13,453 nucleotides of DNA, taken from MAG-121220-bin8 sp964433845 (GTDB taxonomy: Bacteria > Bacteroidota > Bacteroidia > Flavobacteriales > Flavobacteriaceae). Below the pieces are notes generated by a model. That model did not search any database, had not been told where the DNA came from, and saw only the letters and a program-made list of their open reading frames with translations. The translations under genes and the position numbers were made by a program. This document shows, one piece after another, positions 1-5,691 of this stretch; position 1 is the first letter of the stretch; every line of letters begins with the position of its first letter. The stretch is from the NCBI GenBank assembly GCA_964433845.1, contig CAYSTA010000039.1, positions 1 to 13,453 on the forward strand, given 5' to 3'.

Positions 1-776
1 GAAAGCAACGAGCTTTCAAATCCAAATTCACCTCCATTTAACATATTATTTTCAGGAATTGTAAACTCAATTATAGAATAAGAATCCATTCCACTAACTT
101 TGAATCCAAACATAGATTGAAAGAAATTCCAGCTGAAATGTAACGCAATGGGAAACCATAGATTTTTTGTAAAAATATAAGATGCTCCTAAAAAGAATCC
201 TGCTAGAAATATGTTACACAAACCAAGAGTAGTTACATTTGGATTAGATCCATGAATTAAAGAAAAGAAAATAGAGGATATAAATAATGCTACATAAGGA
301 TTAAAAGATTCTAATAAATTTTTAAGCATATATCCTCTGAAAATAACTTCTTCAAAAACAGAAACTCCAACAAATAAAATAATTGACAAGAAAATCTTTT
401 GTAAATCAAAAGTGTAATTTTCAAAAACTATTTCACCAATTAAAGAAAGGAAAACATATGCAAAAGCCATAATTAATAAACCCAATATTACTCCAAAATT
501 GAATTCTTTTAACCTTCCCTTAGTCTGGAAACCAATTTCAATTAATGGTTGCTTATCAATAAACCTCATAAAAAGCCATAACATAATTCCCATACTAAAA
601 ATCATAGAATATTCTAGAGTGATCATCATATTTAGATCAATGCTTTCGCCTGACATTTTAGACAAATCAAATCCAAGTAATAACAAAAATATTCCTCCAA
701 AAAGTTGAGGAACAAATAACAAGAAGAATGATAATAAAGATTTAATCCAACCGGTATGATTTGTAACTTTTTTCAT
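1..776 (-). CDS. CPBP family intramembrane metalloprotease (3' end outside window)
   Basis: Reads from an ATG at 774-776 leftward and is still open at base 1, so 258 codons are visible and the C-terminus is missing. The protein is a hydrophobic multi-pass membrane protein with the CPBP (CAAX protease and bacteriocin-processing, Abi) signature in order: FEEVIFRG with E142, E143 and R147; SLIHGSNPN with H175; and LHFSWNF with H213 and N217. These are the family's predicted catalytic and metal-site residues in transmembrane helices. Family members cleave substrates inside the membrane; bacterial roles vary (prenyl-type processing, bacteriocin immunity, membrane protein turnover) and the substrate cannot be told from sequence. 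It starts 3 bases after the stop of the TonB-C-like gene, so the two are probably one transcript. Family assignment is firm; role is unknown. Confidence 0.9.
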   Translation of the reverse strand, partial: MKKVTNHTGWIKSLLSFFLLFVPQLFGGIFLLLLGFDLSKMSGESIDLNMMITLEYSMIFSMGIMLWLFMRFIDKQPLIEIGFQTKGRLKEFNFGVILGLLIMAFAYVFLSLIGEIVFENYTFDLQKIFLSIILFVGVSVFEEVIFRGYMLKNLLESFNPYVALFISSIFFSLIHGSNPNVTTLGLCNIFLAGFFLGASYIFTKNLWFPIALHFSWNFFQSMFGFKVSGMDSYSIIEFTIPENNMLNGGEFGFESSLL

Positions 777-779
777 TTT

Positions 780-1601
780 TTAATTGGGTTTAAATACAAC
801 AGGAATTGTATAAGATACAGCAACTGGCAAATCGTTATTTAATCCAGGCTCCATTGATGGAAGTTTTTTTATAATCCTTTCTGTCTCCTTTCTAAAGACA
901 TCAGGACCTAAAATAGTAATATCATAAATCTTACCATCATTTTCAACAATAATTTCAACAAAAACTATTGATTCTTCAGTTACAATACCTTTAGCTTTTT
1001 TAGGGAATCTTAAATATTTCTTAAAATGTTTATCTACTTTTTCTTTAAAACATATCTTAGAATCATCTGAATTCATGTCTTCACAGCCAGGAAATAAAGG
1101 AGCCCATTGTACACTATCCAAAGGAAAAACATCATTTGATTGATCAGAATCAGAAGGGATTCTATAGGTAATTGGAAGCTGAAAAGGAAAAGAGCTTGGT
1201 TCCCCATTTACTTTGCCAGGTATCATTTTAGGAAGTTTTTTAACAATATCCTGAGCAGCATTTTCAAATAATTGATTAGCAGCTAATAAGGCTTCTTCAC
1301 TATCAAACTTAACACCAACTAGATTTGATTTAGCAGTTATATTATTGACTTCTCCATTTTCATTGATTTCAAAAAAAACATTTACAACTGATTGAAGCCT
1401 TAAATCAAGAGCTGTTTTAGGGTAAACAAAGTGCTTTTCAATGTGTTCTTGGATAGATTCTTCGAAACATTTTTTCTGTAAATTCTCAGGAATTAAATTA
1501 CAAATCGGAAGAATAGGAAAATCTTCTTCAATAATATTTTCTTGAGAATAATTAGATAACACAAAAAATAATAAGAAGATTAATATGGATTTTTTTAACA
1601 T
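780..1601 (-). CDS. Secreted protein with two TonB-C-like repeats
   Basis: 273 residues starting at the ATG at 1601. A TTG nine bases upstream (1610) is in frame, but the ATG directly precedes the signal peptide (MLKKSILIFLLFFVLSNYSQ), so I chose it. After the signal come two related modules, about residues 28-148 and 167-270. Each has an FPxxP/FPGC-type start, a cysteine-containing KxCFxE helix (C45, C184), a 'YP/FPKxA' element, a strand region (VNVFFEINENGEV; VFVEIIVENDGKI), an IxKKLPxMxPG turn and a final hydrophobic strand (TYRIP; YTIPVVF). This is the pattern of the TonB C-terminal domain found in many flavobacterial proteins annotated as energy transducers. There is no proline-rich periplasmic linker, and the N-terminus looks cleavable, so a classical energy-transducing TonB seems unlikely; a periplasmic binding or structural role is inference. 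Upstream partner of the CPBP protease gene, with a 3-base gap. Confidence 0.75.
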   Translation of the reverse strand: MLKKSILIFLLFFVLSNYSQENIIEEDFPILPICNLIPENLQKKCFEESIQEHIEKHFVYPKTALDLRLQSVVNVFFEINENGEVNNITAKSNLVGVKFDSEEALLAANQLFENAAQDIVKKLPKMIPGKVNGEPSSFPFQLPITYRIPSDSDQSNDVFPLDSVQWAPLFPGCEDMNSDDSKICFKEKVDKHFKKYLRFPKKAKGIVTEESIVFVEIIVENDGKIYDITILGPDVFRKETERIIKKLPSMEPGLNNDLPVAVSYTIPVVFKPN

Positions 1602-1694
1602 GGGATGCAATATAATAAATACTGTTTAGATTATATTATATTCTCTAGAGATAACTAGATAGAAAATAAATCTGACAATTAAAATAAAATTTTA

Positions 1695-1702
1695 TAAATT
1701 TG
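1695..1702 (+). promoter_or_regulatory. Candidate Bacteroidota -7 element (TAnnTTTG)
   Basis: TAAATTTG matches the Bacteroidota housekeeping -7 consensus TAnnTTTG exactly. The expected TTG-type -33 element is only weakly represented (TCTG at 1671-1674, about 20 bases upstream). It faces the lipoprotein gene that starts at 1796, giving a leader of roughly 85-90 bases. In DNA this A+T-rich an exact eight-base match can occur by chance, so it is a candidate only. Confidence 0.4.
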
Positions 1703-1710
1703 ACATGGTT

Positions 1711-1726
1711 TGGCACATGTTTTGAT
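1711..1726 (+). promoter_or_regulatory. Sigma-54-like -24/-12 motif
   Basis: TGGCAC at 1711-1716, five bases, then TTGAT at 1722-1726. The sigma-54 consensus is TGGCAC-N5-TTGCW; spacing between the GG and the -12 G is the canonical ten bases and the only mismatch in the core is A for C in the -12 GC. A start near 1736-1738 would leave a leader of about 60 bases before the lipoprotein gene. The -12 GC is important for function, and no activator gene is in the window, so the call is tentative. Confidence 0.35.
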
Positions 1727-1748
1727 TTAAGTTGTTGTAATTAAACCT

Positions 1749-1771
1749 TTTAGACTAATGATTAGTCTAAA
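1749..1771. promoter_or_regulatory. Perfect palindrome, candidate operator or leader hairpin
   Basis: TTTAGACTAAT at 1749-1759, one base (G1760), then its exact reverse complement ATTAGTCTAAA at 1761-1771. It lies 24 bases before the lipoprotein ATG. An 11-base arm with a one-base centre is typical of a site for a dimeric DNA-binding regulator. As RNA it could form a hairpin only by opening the central pairs, and no T-run follows, so a terminator is unlikely. The regulator is unknown. Confidence 0.55.
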
Positions 1772-1795
1772 TATTAAAAAGTAAAATTTATAGTT

Positions 1796-2464
1796 ATGAA
1801 AAAATTATTTTTATTTGCCCTGATATTTCCTTTAATGTTTACTTCTTGTGAAAATTCAGGAGAAATGTCTGATGATGAATTAATTGAAGCAATTATTAAT
1901 GCTGAAAATAGAATTTCCGTTACAAAAAATGACCTTCCAAAATCTGCTATTGCTAGTTTAGGTTTTAAAATGCCTAATGATATTATACGTTTTGCAGATT
2001 TAGCCCCAGAATTAGGATATGAGGTTGAAATGAAAAGTTGGGACTTTTTTGATTTTGAATTAGATTATGAAAGAGATGATAATCAGTATTTTACAACAAA
2101 TGGAAGAATATTAGAATCTACTAGAGGAAACAAAGATGACTTTGGAAAAGGCAAAAATGATAAAAACAAAAAAAGAGGTCCTTGTTTTAAATTTGTTTAT
2201 CCGATTTCTTACACAATGGCTGATGGTTCAGTAATTTCTGGAAATGATAGAAAAGAAATCCATACTCAAATGAAAGCATATTTTGAAAAAAATGGGAAGA
2301 CCAGAGAAAATAAACCTCGTTTAAATTTACCAGTTCAAATTTTGATGCTTGACAAAGACAAAAAAGTTATTAAAAAAGATATTTCATCTGTTGAAGATCT
2401 TAAGCTTCTTTGGCAGTACTGTAAGGGGAACAGGAATAAAGGAAACGGTGATAGAAAAGGATAA
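1796..2464 (+). CDS. Lipoprotein of unrecognised function, PepSY-like N-terminal half
   Basis: 222 residues. The N-terminus is a lipoprotein signal with lipobox FTSC and lipidated Cys18. Residues about 28-100 (acidic helix, then 'KNDLPKSAIASL', 'LAPELGYEVEM') resemble the PepSY-like small domains common in flavobacterial secreted proteins; this is by appearance only. Residues 130-209 form a second module bounded by cysteines: C130-FKFVYPISYTMADGS, a helix-rich middle, 'LNLPVQILMLDKDKKVI', then DLKLLWQYC with C209. Such CFxxVYPxxxxxxDG modules occur in many uncharacterised flavobacterial exported proteins. A Lys/Gly/Asn-rich linker (112-128) and a basic tail (210-222) flank it. Monocistronic: it has its own upstream regulatory sites and ends 27 bases before a strong terminator. 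No catalytic motif seen; I cannot name a function. Confidence 0.8.
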   Translation: MKKLFLFALIFPLMFTSCENSGEMSDDELIEAIINAENRISVTKNDLPKSAIASLGFKMPNDIIRFADLAPELGYEVEMKSWDFFDFELDYERDDNQYFTTNGRILESTRGNKDDFGKGKNDKNKKRGPCFKFVYPISYTMADGSVISGNDRKEIHTQMKAYFEKNGKTRENKPRLNLPVQILMLDKDKKVIKKDISSVEDLKLLWQYCKGNRNKGNGDRKG

Positions 2465-2490
2465 AAAAATTATTAAATCATAAAAGAAGA

Positions 2491-2523
2491 AATAAGCTCC
2501 AAAATTGGAGCTTATTTTTTTTT
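2491..2523. terminator. Rho-independent terminator, probably bidirectional
   Basis: AATAAGCTCCAA at 2491-2502 pairs exactly with TTGGAGCTTATT at 2505-2516, followed by nine T residues (2515-2523). It ends the lipoprotein transcript on the plus strand. On the minus strand the hairpin is followed by a looser U-rich stretch, so it probably also ends the sulfatase-DUF3955 transcript, whose last stop codon (2512-2514) lies inside the stem. Confidence 0.92.
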
Positions 2524-2706
2524 ATATAATATCCATAAAAAACTAAAGAGTCCTAAAAATAAAAACAGCCATCCGATTGGAATTAAGAAGAAGGGTTCTC
2601 TAAGAATACCATTTTCATCTATTTCACTTCCAATTAGTCTAAATGAAAGAAAACATAAAATTCCCAGTACTAAAAAAGTAATTGTTATTTTGTATTTAGC
2701 TGCCAT
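2512..2706 (-). CDS. DUF3955 small two-helix membrane protein
   Basis: 64 residues with two hydrophobic segments (about 8-26 and 40-60) separated by the short acidic loop GSEIDENGILREPFFLIPIG. The 'GSxxDExGxLxEPFFLIPxGxLF' core is the hallmark of DUF3955, a family of small inner-membrane proteins of unknown role, and the length fits that family. The ATG (2704-2706) lies within the last codons of the sulfatase gene, a 22-base overlap in another frame, so it is probably translated from the sulfatase message. The C-terminal YKKK is basic and presumably cytoplasmic. Its stop codon falls in the shared terminator stem. No function is known for the family; the link to the sulfatase is positional only. 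Confidence 0.88.
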   Translation of the reverse strand: MAAKYKITITFLVLGILCFLSFRLIGSEIDENGILREPFFLIPIGWLFLFLGLFSFLWILYKKK

Positions 2707-4085
2707 AATGAATTAAATTTATTGCTTTGTTTAACTTGTTTGCCTCTTTCTTTCCATCCATTGTGATTTACATCAGGTAAGTCTGGAACTGAATCCAATG
2801 ATTTTTTTAAATAATTATAGATTTCATTTTCTTCTTTATTAAAAACATTAAAAGAAATTGGATTTTCTTCTAATAAATCTTCTGAATATTTGAAAAATTT
2901 ACCACTCTTATATAATTTATAATTTTTATTTTGTGCATAAACACCTCTTTCAAGTGCACGTGTACCCCACATTGGATTATAATACGTTATCAAAATGTCC
3001 CTTTCCTTATAACCATCATTTAATATGAGGGGTAAAAGACTTTTTCCGTAGGAATCTGGATTTTCTATATTAAGAATATCTTCAAATGTTGCATAAAAAT
3101 CTGTAAAATCTATTAGCACATCACTTGTTCTAGGATCTTTAATATTATTATTCCAATTCACGATCATTGGGACATTTGAAGCATGTTTAATTGTGCCTCC
3201 TTTTGAACCTTTTATTTCTTTTCCATTATTTGATGTTACAACTTTTGCATCCGTTCCATTATCTCCTAGGAAAATCAAAATGGTGTTTTTATCTAAATTA
3301 TTTTTCTTTAAAGCATCTGTAATTTTACCAACAACCTTATCCATATATGTCACCATATCTGAAAAATATTTTGGATTATTCCCAACATTTCTTTTATCCA
3401 AATCATTCCAATCCTTGGAATCTGGAGTTGGACGAAAAGGGTCATGAACTAAAGCCATTGGATAATAAACAAAAAAAGGATCATCTTTATTTTTTTTTAT
3501 AAAATCAACTATAAAATCAGAGAATATATCCGCACCATAGTCATCAATGTTAGTCTCTAATTTCTTCCCATTTTGTACAATGTTAGGGTTTGCAAATCTG
3601 TCACCTCTTTCTCTTAACCACCATAGACAATATTCATCAAAACCAAAATGATATGGCCTATTTAAGTCCTGATTATTTTCTAGATCATATTGAACTCCAT
3701 TTAGCTGCCACTTACCAACAAGGCTTGTCTTATAACCATTTTCCTGAAATAAATTCCCAAATGTTTTCTGATTAGGGTTTAAATAAGTAAAGTATTCATA
3801 ATTAATATAGTTTGGCTTTCCAGTCATAATTTTAACTCTTGTTGGAGTACAAAGTGGTTGAGAGTAAGCATTTGTAAAATTAATACCATTTCTAGCCAGT
3901 GAATCTAAATTAGGTGTTTTATAATCATCTGCACCATTGATTCTAAGTGCTTCAAATCCGATATCATCAGCCATTATAAGAACAACATTTGGTTTTTCTA
4001 ATGAATTTTTTTTAAATCGATTATTATTGCAACTTAAAACTAATATTGAAATAAAAACAAGAAATAAAATTTTAATAATTTTCAT
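2685..4085 (-). CDS. Type I sulfatase, exported lipoprotein
   Basis: 466 residues from the ATG at 4085, chosen because a lipoprotein signal with lipobox VLSC (Cys19) follows at once; the open frame extends 60 codons upstream but those overlap the divergent flavin reductase gene. Sulfatase landmarks in order: VVLIMADDIG with metal residues D40 and D41; C79-TPTR-VKIMTG, the formylglycine motif CxPxR with the usual fourth-position Ser replaced by Thr; GK at 124-125; H214 in ALVHDPF; LGDNGTD with D275 and N276; and KGGTIKHASNVP around 296-306. The cysteine would need conversion to formylglycine by an enzyme not in this window. It hydrolyses sulfate esters; the substrate, plausibly an algal polysaccharide in a marine flavobacterium, is inference, since no SusC/SusD pair or other glycan enzymes are nearby. 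Overlaps the DUF3955 gene by 22 bases. Confidence 0.92.
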   Translation of the reverse strand: MKIIKILFLVFISILVLSCNNNRFKKNSLEKPNVVLIMADDIGFEALRINGADDYKTPNLDSLARNGINFTNAYSQPLCTPTRVKIMTGKPNYINYEYFTYLNPNQKTFGNLFQENGYKTSLVGKWQLNGVQYDLENNQDLNRPYHFGFDEYCLWWLRERGDRFANPNIVQNGKKLETNIDDYGADIFSDFIVDFIKKNKDDPFFVYYPMALVHDPFRPTPDSKDWNDLDKRNVGNNPKYFSDMVTYMDKVVGKITDALKKNNLDKNTILIFLGDNGTDAKVVTSNNGKEIKGSKGGTIKHASNVPMIVNWNNNIKDPRTSDVLIDFTDFYATFEDILNIENPDSYGKSLLPLILNDGYKERDILITYYNPMWGTRALERGVYAQNKNYKLYKSGKFFKYSEDLLEENPISFNVFNKEENEIYNYLKKSLDSVPDLPDVNHNGWKERGKQVKQSNKFNSLWQLNTK

Positions 4086-4092
4086 ATTTTTG
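4085..4092 (+). promoter_or_regulatory. Candidate -7 element for the flavin reductase gene
   Basis: TATTTTTG matches TAnnTTTG exactly and lies 21 bases before the flavin reductase ATG at 4114. It begins on the last base of the sulfatase start codon (read on the other strand). No convincing -33 TTG is at the right distance. The gap between the divergent start codons is only 28 bases, so at least one promoter must overlap coding sequence. Confidence 0.35.
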
Positions 4093-4113
4093 AGACTTAT
4101 TTCATCACAATTT

Positions 4114-4731
4114 ATGGAACATTTTTCAAAGTCTAATATTAATTCAATGGAAAGAATTTTTAGACTTAATCTTATAAATAGTTGTACCGGATATAAGTCT
4201 GCAAATTTAATTGGAACTTCTTCTGATGAGGGAATACTCAATTTAGCTGTTTTTAGTTCTATCACTCATTTAGGAAGTGATCCATCTTTATTAAGTTTTA
4301 TTGTTCGTCCAACAATTGTTCCAAGAGATACTTATAGAAATATAATATCTAATCATTATTTTACCGTAAATCATATTCATGTTGATGATATTGAAGATGC
4401 TCATCATACTTCTGCCAGATATCCATATAAAACCTCAGAATTTGATGTAACTAAATTTAAAACAGAATATTTAAATAATTTTCCAGCTCCTTATGTTAAA
4501 AGTTCAAAAATTAAATTAGGATGTAAGTTTTTAAATAAATATGAAATTAAAGAGAATGATACAATATTAATGGTAGCCGAAATAAATGATATTTATTTTG
4601 AAAAAAATATTCTAAATAATGATGGATATTTACAATTAGATAAAGCTAAAACGGTTGCTATAAATGGATTAGATGGGTATGCCCTACCTACTCTTTTAAA
4701 TAGATTTAAATATGCTAAGCCTAAAAAATGA
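4114..4731 (+). CDS. Flavin reductase-like FMN-binding protein
   Basis: 205 residues from the ATG at 4114. The open frame continues upstream inside the sulfatase gene, but homologous flavobacterial proteins, as I remember them, begin 'M-x-HF-x-K' as here. The sequence has the flavin reductase-like split-barrel pattern: RLNLINSCTGYKSANLIGT (17-35), an early FMN-binding segment; NLAVFSSITHLGSDPSLLSF (43-62); RPTIVPRDTYRNI (65-77); and FTVNHIH (83-89) followed by AHHTS (96-100). This is the flavobacterial branch with the RPTxVPRxTxxNI block. It probably binds FMN in the cytoplasm and transfers electrons from NAD(P)H or a partner; the true substrate is unknown. The last four bases (ATGA) are shared with the start of the O-methyltransferase gene, which implies translational coupling. 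Confidence 0.85.
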   Translation: MEHFSKSNINSMERIFRLNLINSCTGYKSANLIGTSSDEGILNLAVFSSITHLGSDPSLLSFIVRPTIVPRDTYRNIISNHYFTVNHIHVDDIEDAHHTSARYPYKTSEFDVTKFKTEYLNNFPAPYVKSSKIKLGCKFLNKYEIKENDTILMVAEINDIYFEKNILNNDGYLQLDKAKTVAINGLDGYALPTLLNRFKYAKPKK

Positions 4732-5369
4732 ATGAGTTCATAAATAAGGATATTTTTGATTATGTAGAGCTTAATTCACAACAAGAGCCTACTTTATTAA
4801 AAGAATTAAATAAAGAAACTCATCTAAAAATTCTTAATCCTAGAATGTTATGTAGCAGTTATCAAGGGAGAGTTTTATCCATTATTTCAAAAATTATAAG
4901 ACCAAAAAAAGTATTAGAAATTGGAACCTACACAGGGTATTCTGCTTTATGTATTGCAGAAGGACTAGACAAAAATGGCATCATTCATACTATTGATATA
5001 AATGAAGAACTTAAGGAAATTCAAAATAAATATTTTATCAAGTCAGGGTTTGGAAATCAAATTCACCAACATATTGGAAATGCTATAGAAATCATTCCAG
5101 AAATTAATGAATGTTTTGATTTTGTTTATTTAGATGCAGATAAAGAAAATTATAAGGAATATTTTTATTTAATTATAGATAAAATTGTTTCTGGAGGTGT
5201 ACTTGTTTCTGACAATGTTCTATGGGGTGGAAAAGTTTTAAATACTAAAAGTCAAGATTTAATAACTCAAAAATTAATAGAATTTAACCAATTAGCAAAA
5301 AAAGATAAAAGATTAGATACCATTATTCTTCCAATTAGAGATGGGCTTTCTATCTGTAGAAAAATTTAA
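4728..5369 (+). CDS. SAM-dependent O-methyltransferase (COMT/TrmR-like family)
   Basis: 213 residues, the usual length for bacterial members of the class I, metal-dependent O-methyltransferase family (Methyltransf_3). Visible motifs: VLEIGTYTGYSAL (62-74), the SAM-binding glycine loop; HTIDINEE (87-94) with the acidic residue for the SAM ribose (D90); DFVYLDADKENY (131-142) with metal ligand D136; and SDNVLWGGKV (161-170) with metal ligands D162 and N163. The C-terminal ILPIRDGLSICRK is the family's typical last strand. Known members methylate catechols, caffeoyl-CoA or, for TrmR, 5-hydroxyuridine in tRNA; sequence reading cannot choose between these. Starts on the ATGA overlap with the flavin reductase gene, so the two are likely co-translated. 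Its stop shares TTAA with the stop of the convergent tatA-type gene. Confidence 0.9.
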   Translation: MNEFINKDIFDYVELNSQQEPTLLKELNKETHLKILNPRMLCSSYQGRVLSIISKIIRPKKVLEIGTYTGYSALCIAEGLDKNGIIHTIDINEELKEIQNKYFIKSGFGNQIHQHIGNAIEIIPEINECFDFVYLDADKENYKEYFYLIIDKIVSGGVLVSDNVLWGGKVLNTKSQDLITQKLIEFNQLAKKDKRLDTIILPIRDGLSICRKI

Positions 5370-5629
5370 AGATTTCTTTTTATTGAGCCACCTAAATCTT
5401 CAATTTTTTCTTTTACGTTATCAATATCTTTTTTTAAAGATTTTGTATCTATCCCTTTTGATTTTGCACTTTTATTAATTTCACTTTTTACTTCGTCTGT
5501 TGCATCTCTAACTGCACGAATACCTTTTCCAAGTCCTTTAGAAAGCTCAGGAATTTTATCTGCTCCAAAAACAAGTAAAATAATGAGTCCAATAAAGAGA
5601 ATTTCGGGACCGCTAATAAATAAAAACAT
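5366..5629 (-). CDS. tatA: Twin-arginine translocase subunit, TatA/TatE type
   Basis: 87 residues with TatA architecture: a short N-terminal transmembrane helix (about 3-21, GPEILFIGLIILLVFG), the FG hinge at 21-22, a following amphipathic helix opening with KIPELSKGLGKGIRAVRDA (25-43), and a charged hydrophilic tail to residue 87. TatA oligomers form the pore-forming or membrane-weakening part of the Tat machinery, which exports folded proteins carrying twin-arginine signals. The short length and lack of a long tail favour TatA/E over TatB. It lies 62 bases downstream of the M1 peptidase gene on the same strand with no clear hairpin between, so read-through is possible. None of the neighbouring exported proteins has a twin-arginine signal. 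tatC is not in the window. Tail-to-tail with the O-methyltransferase gene, stop codons overlapping by four bases. Confidence 0.9.
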   Translation of the reverse strand: MFLFISGPEILFIGLIILLVFGADKIPELSKGLGKGIRAVRDATDEVKSEINKSAKSKGIDTKSLKKDIDNVKEKIEDLGGSIKRNL

Positions 5630-5691
5630 AATTGTTATTTCAGTTAAATATAGAAAAAAGGTGTTTTATAGTCTTAAATAAAATTTAATTA

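Noticed and set aside
499..708. Plus-strand open frame of 69 codons
   Set aside because: Antisense to the CPBP protease gene, with no recognisable motif.
1642..1651. Ten-base palindrome TCTCTAGAGA
   Set aside because: Too short to stand out without a partner, and no extension of the symmetry beyond ten bases.
3193..3775. Two plus-strand open frames (3193-3447 and 3590-3775)
   Set aside because: Antisense shadows of the sulfatase gene; no domain or start-site support.
3937..4113. Upstream extension of the flavin reductase frame by 59 codons
   Set aside because: It lies antisense within the sulfatase signal and first domain, and the family starts at the ATG at 4114.
4086..4265. Upstream extension of the sulfatase frame by 60 codons
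   Set aside because: It overlaps the flavin reductase gene antisense, and a clean lipoprotein signal begins at the ATG at 4085.
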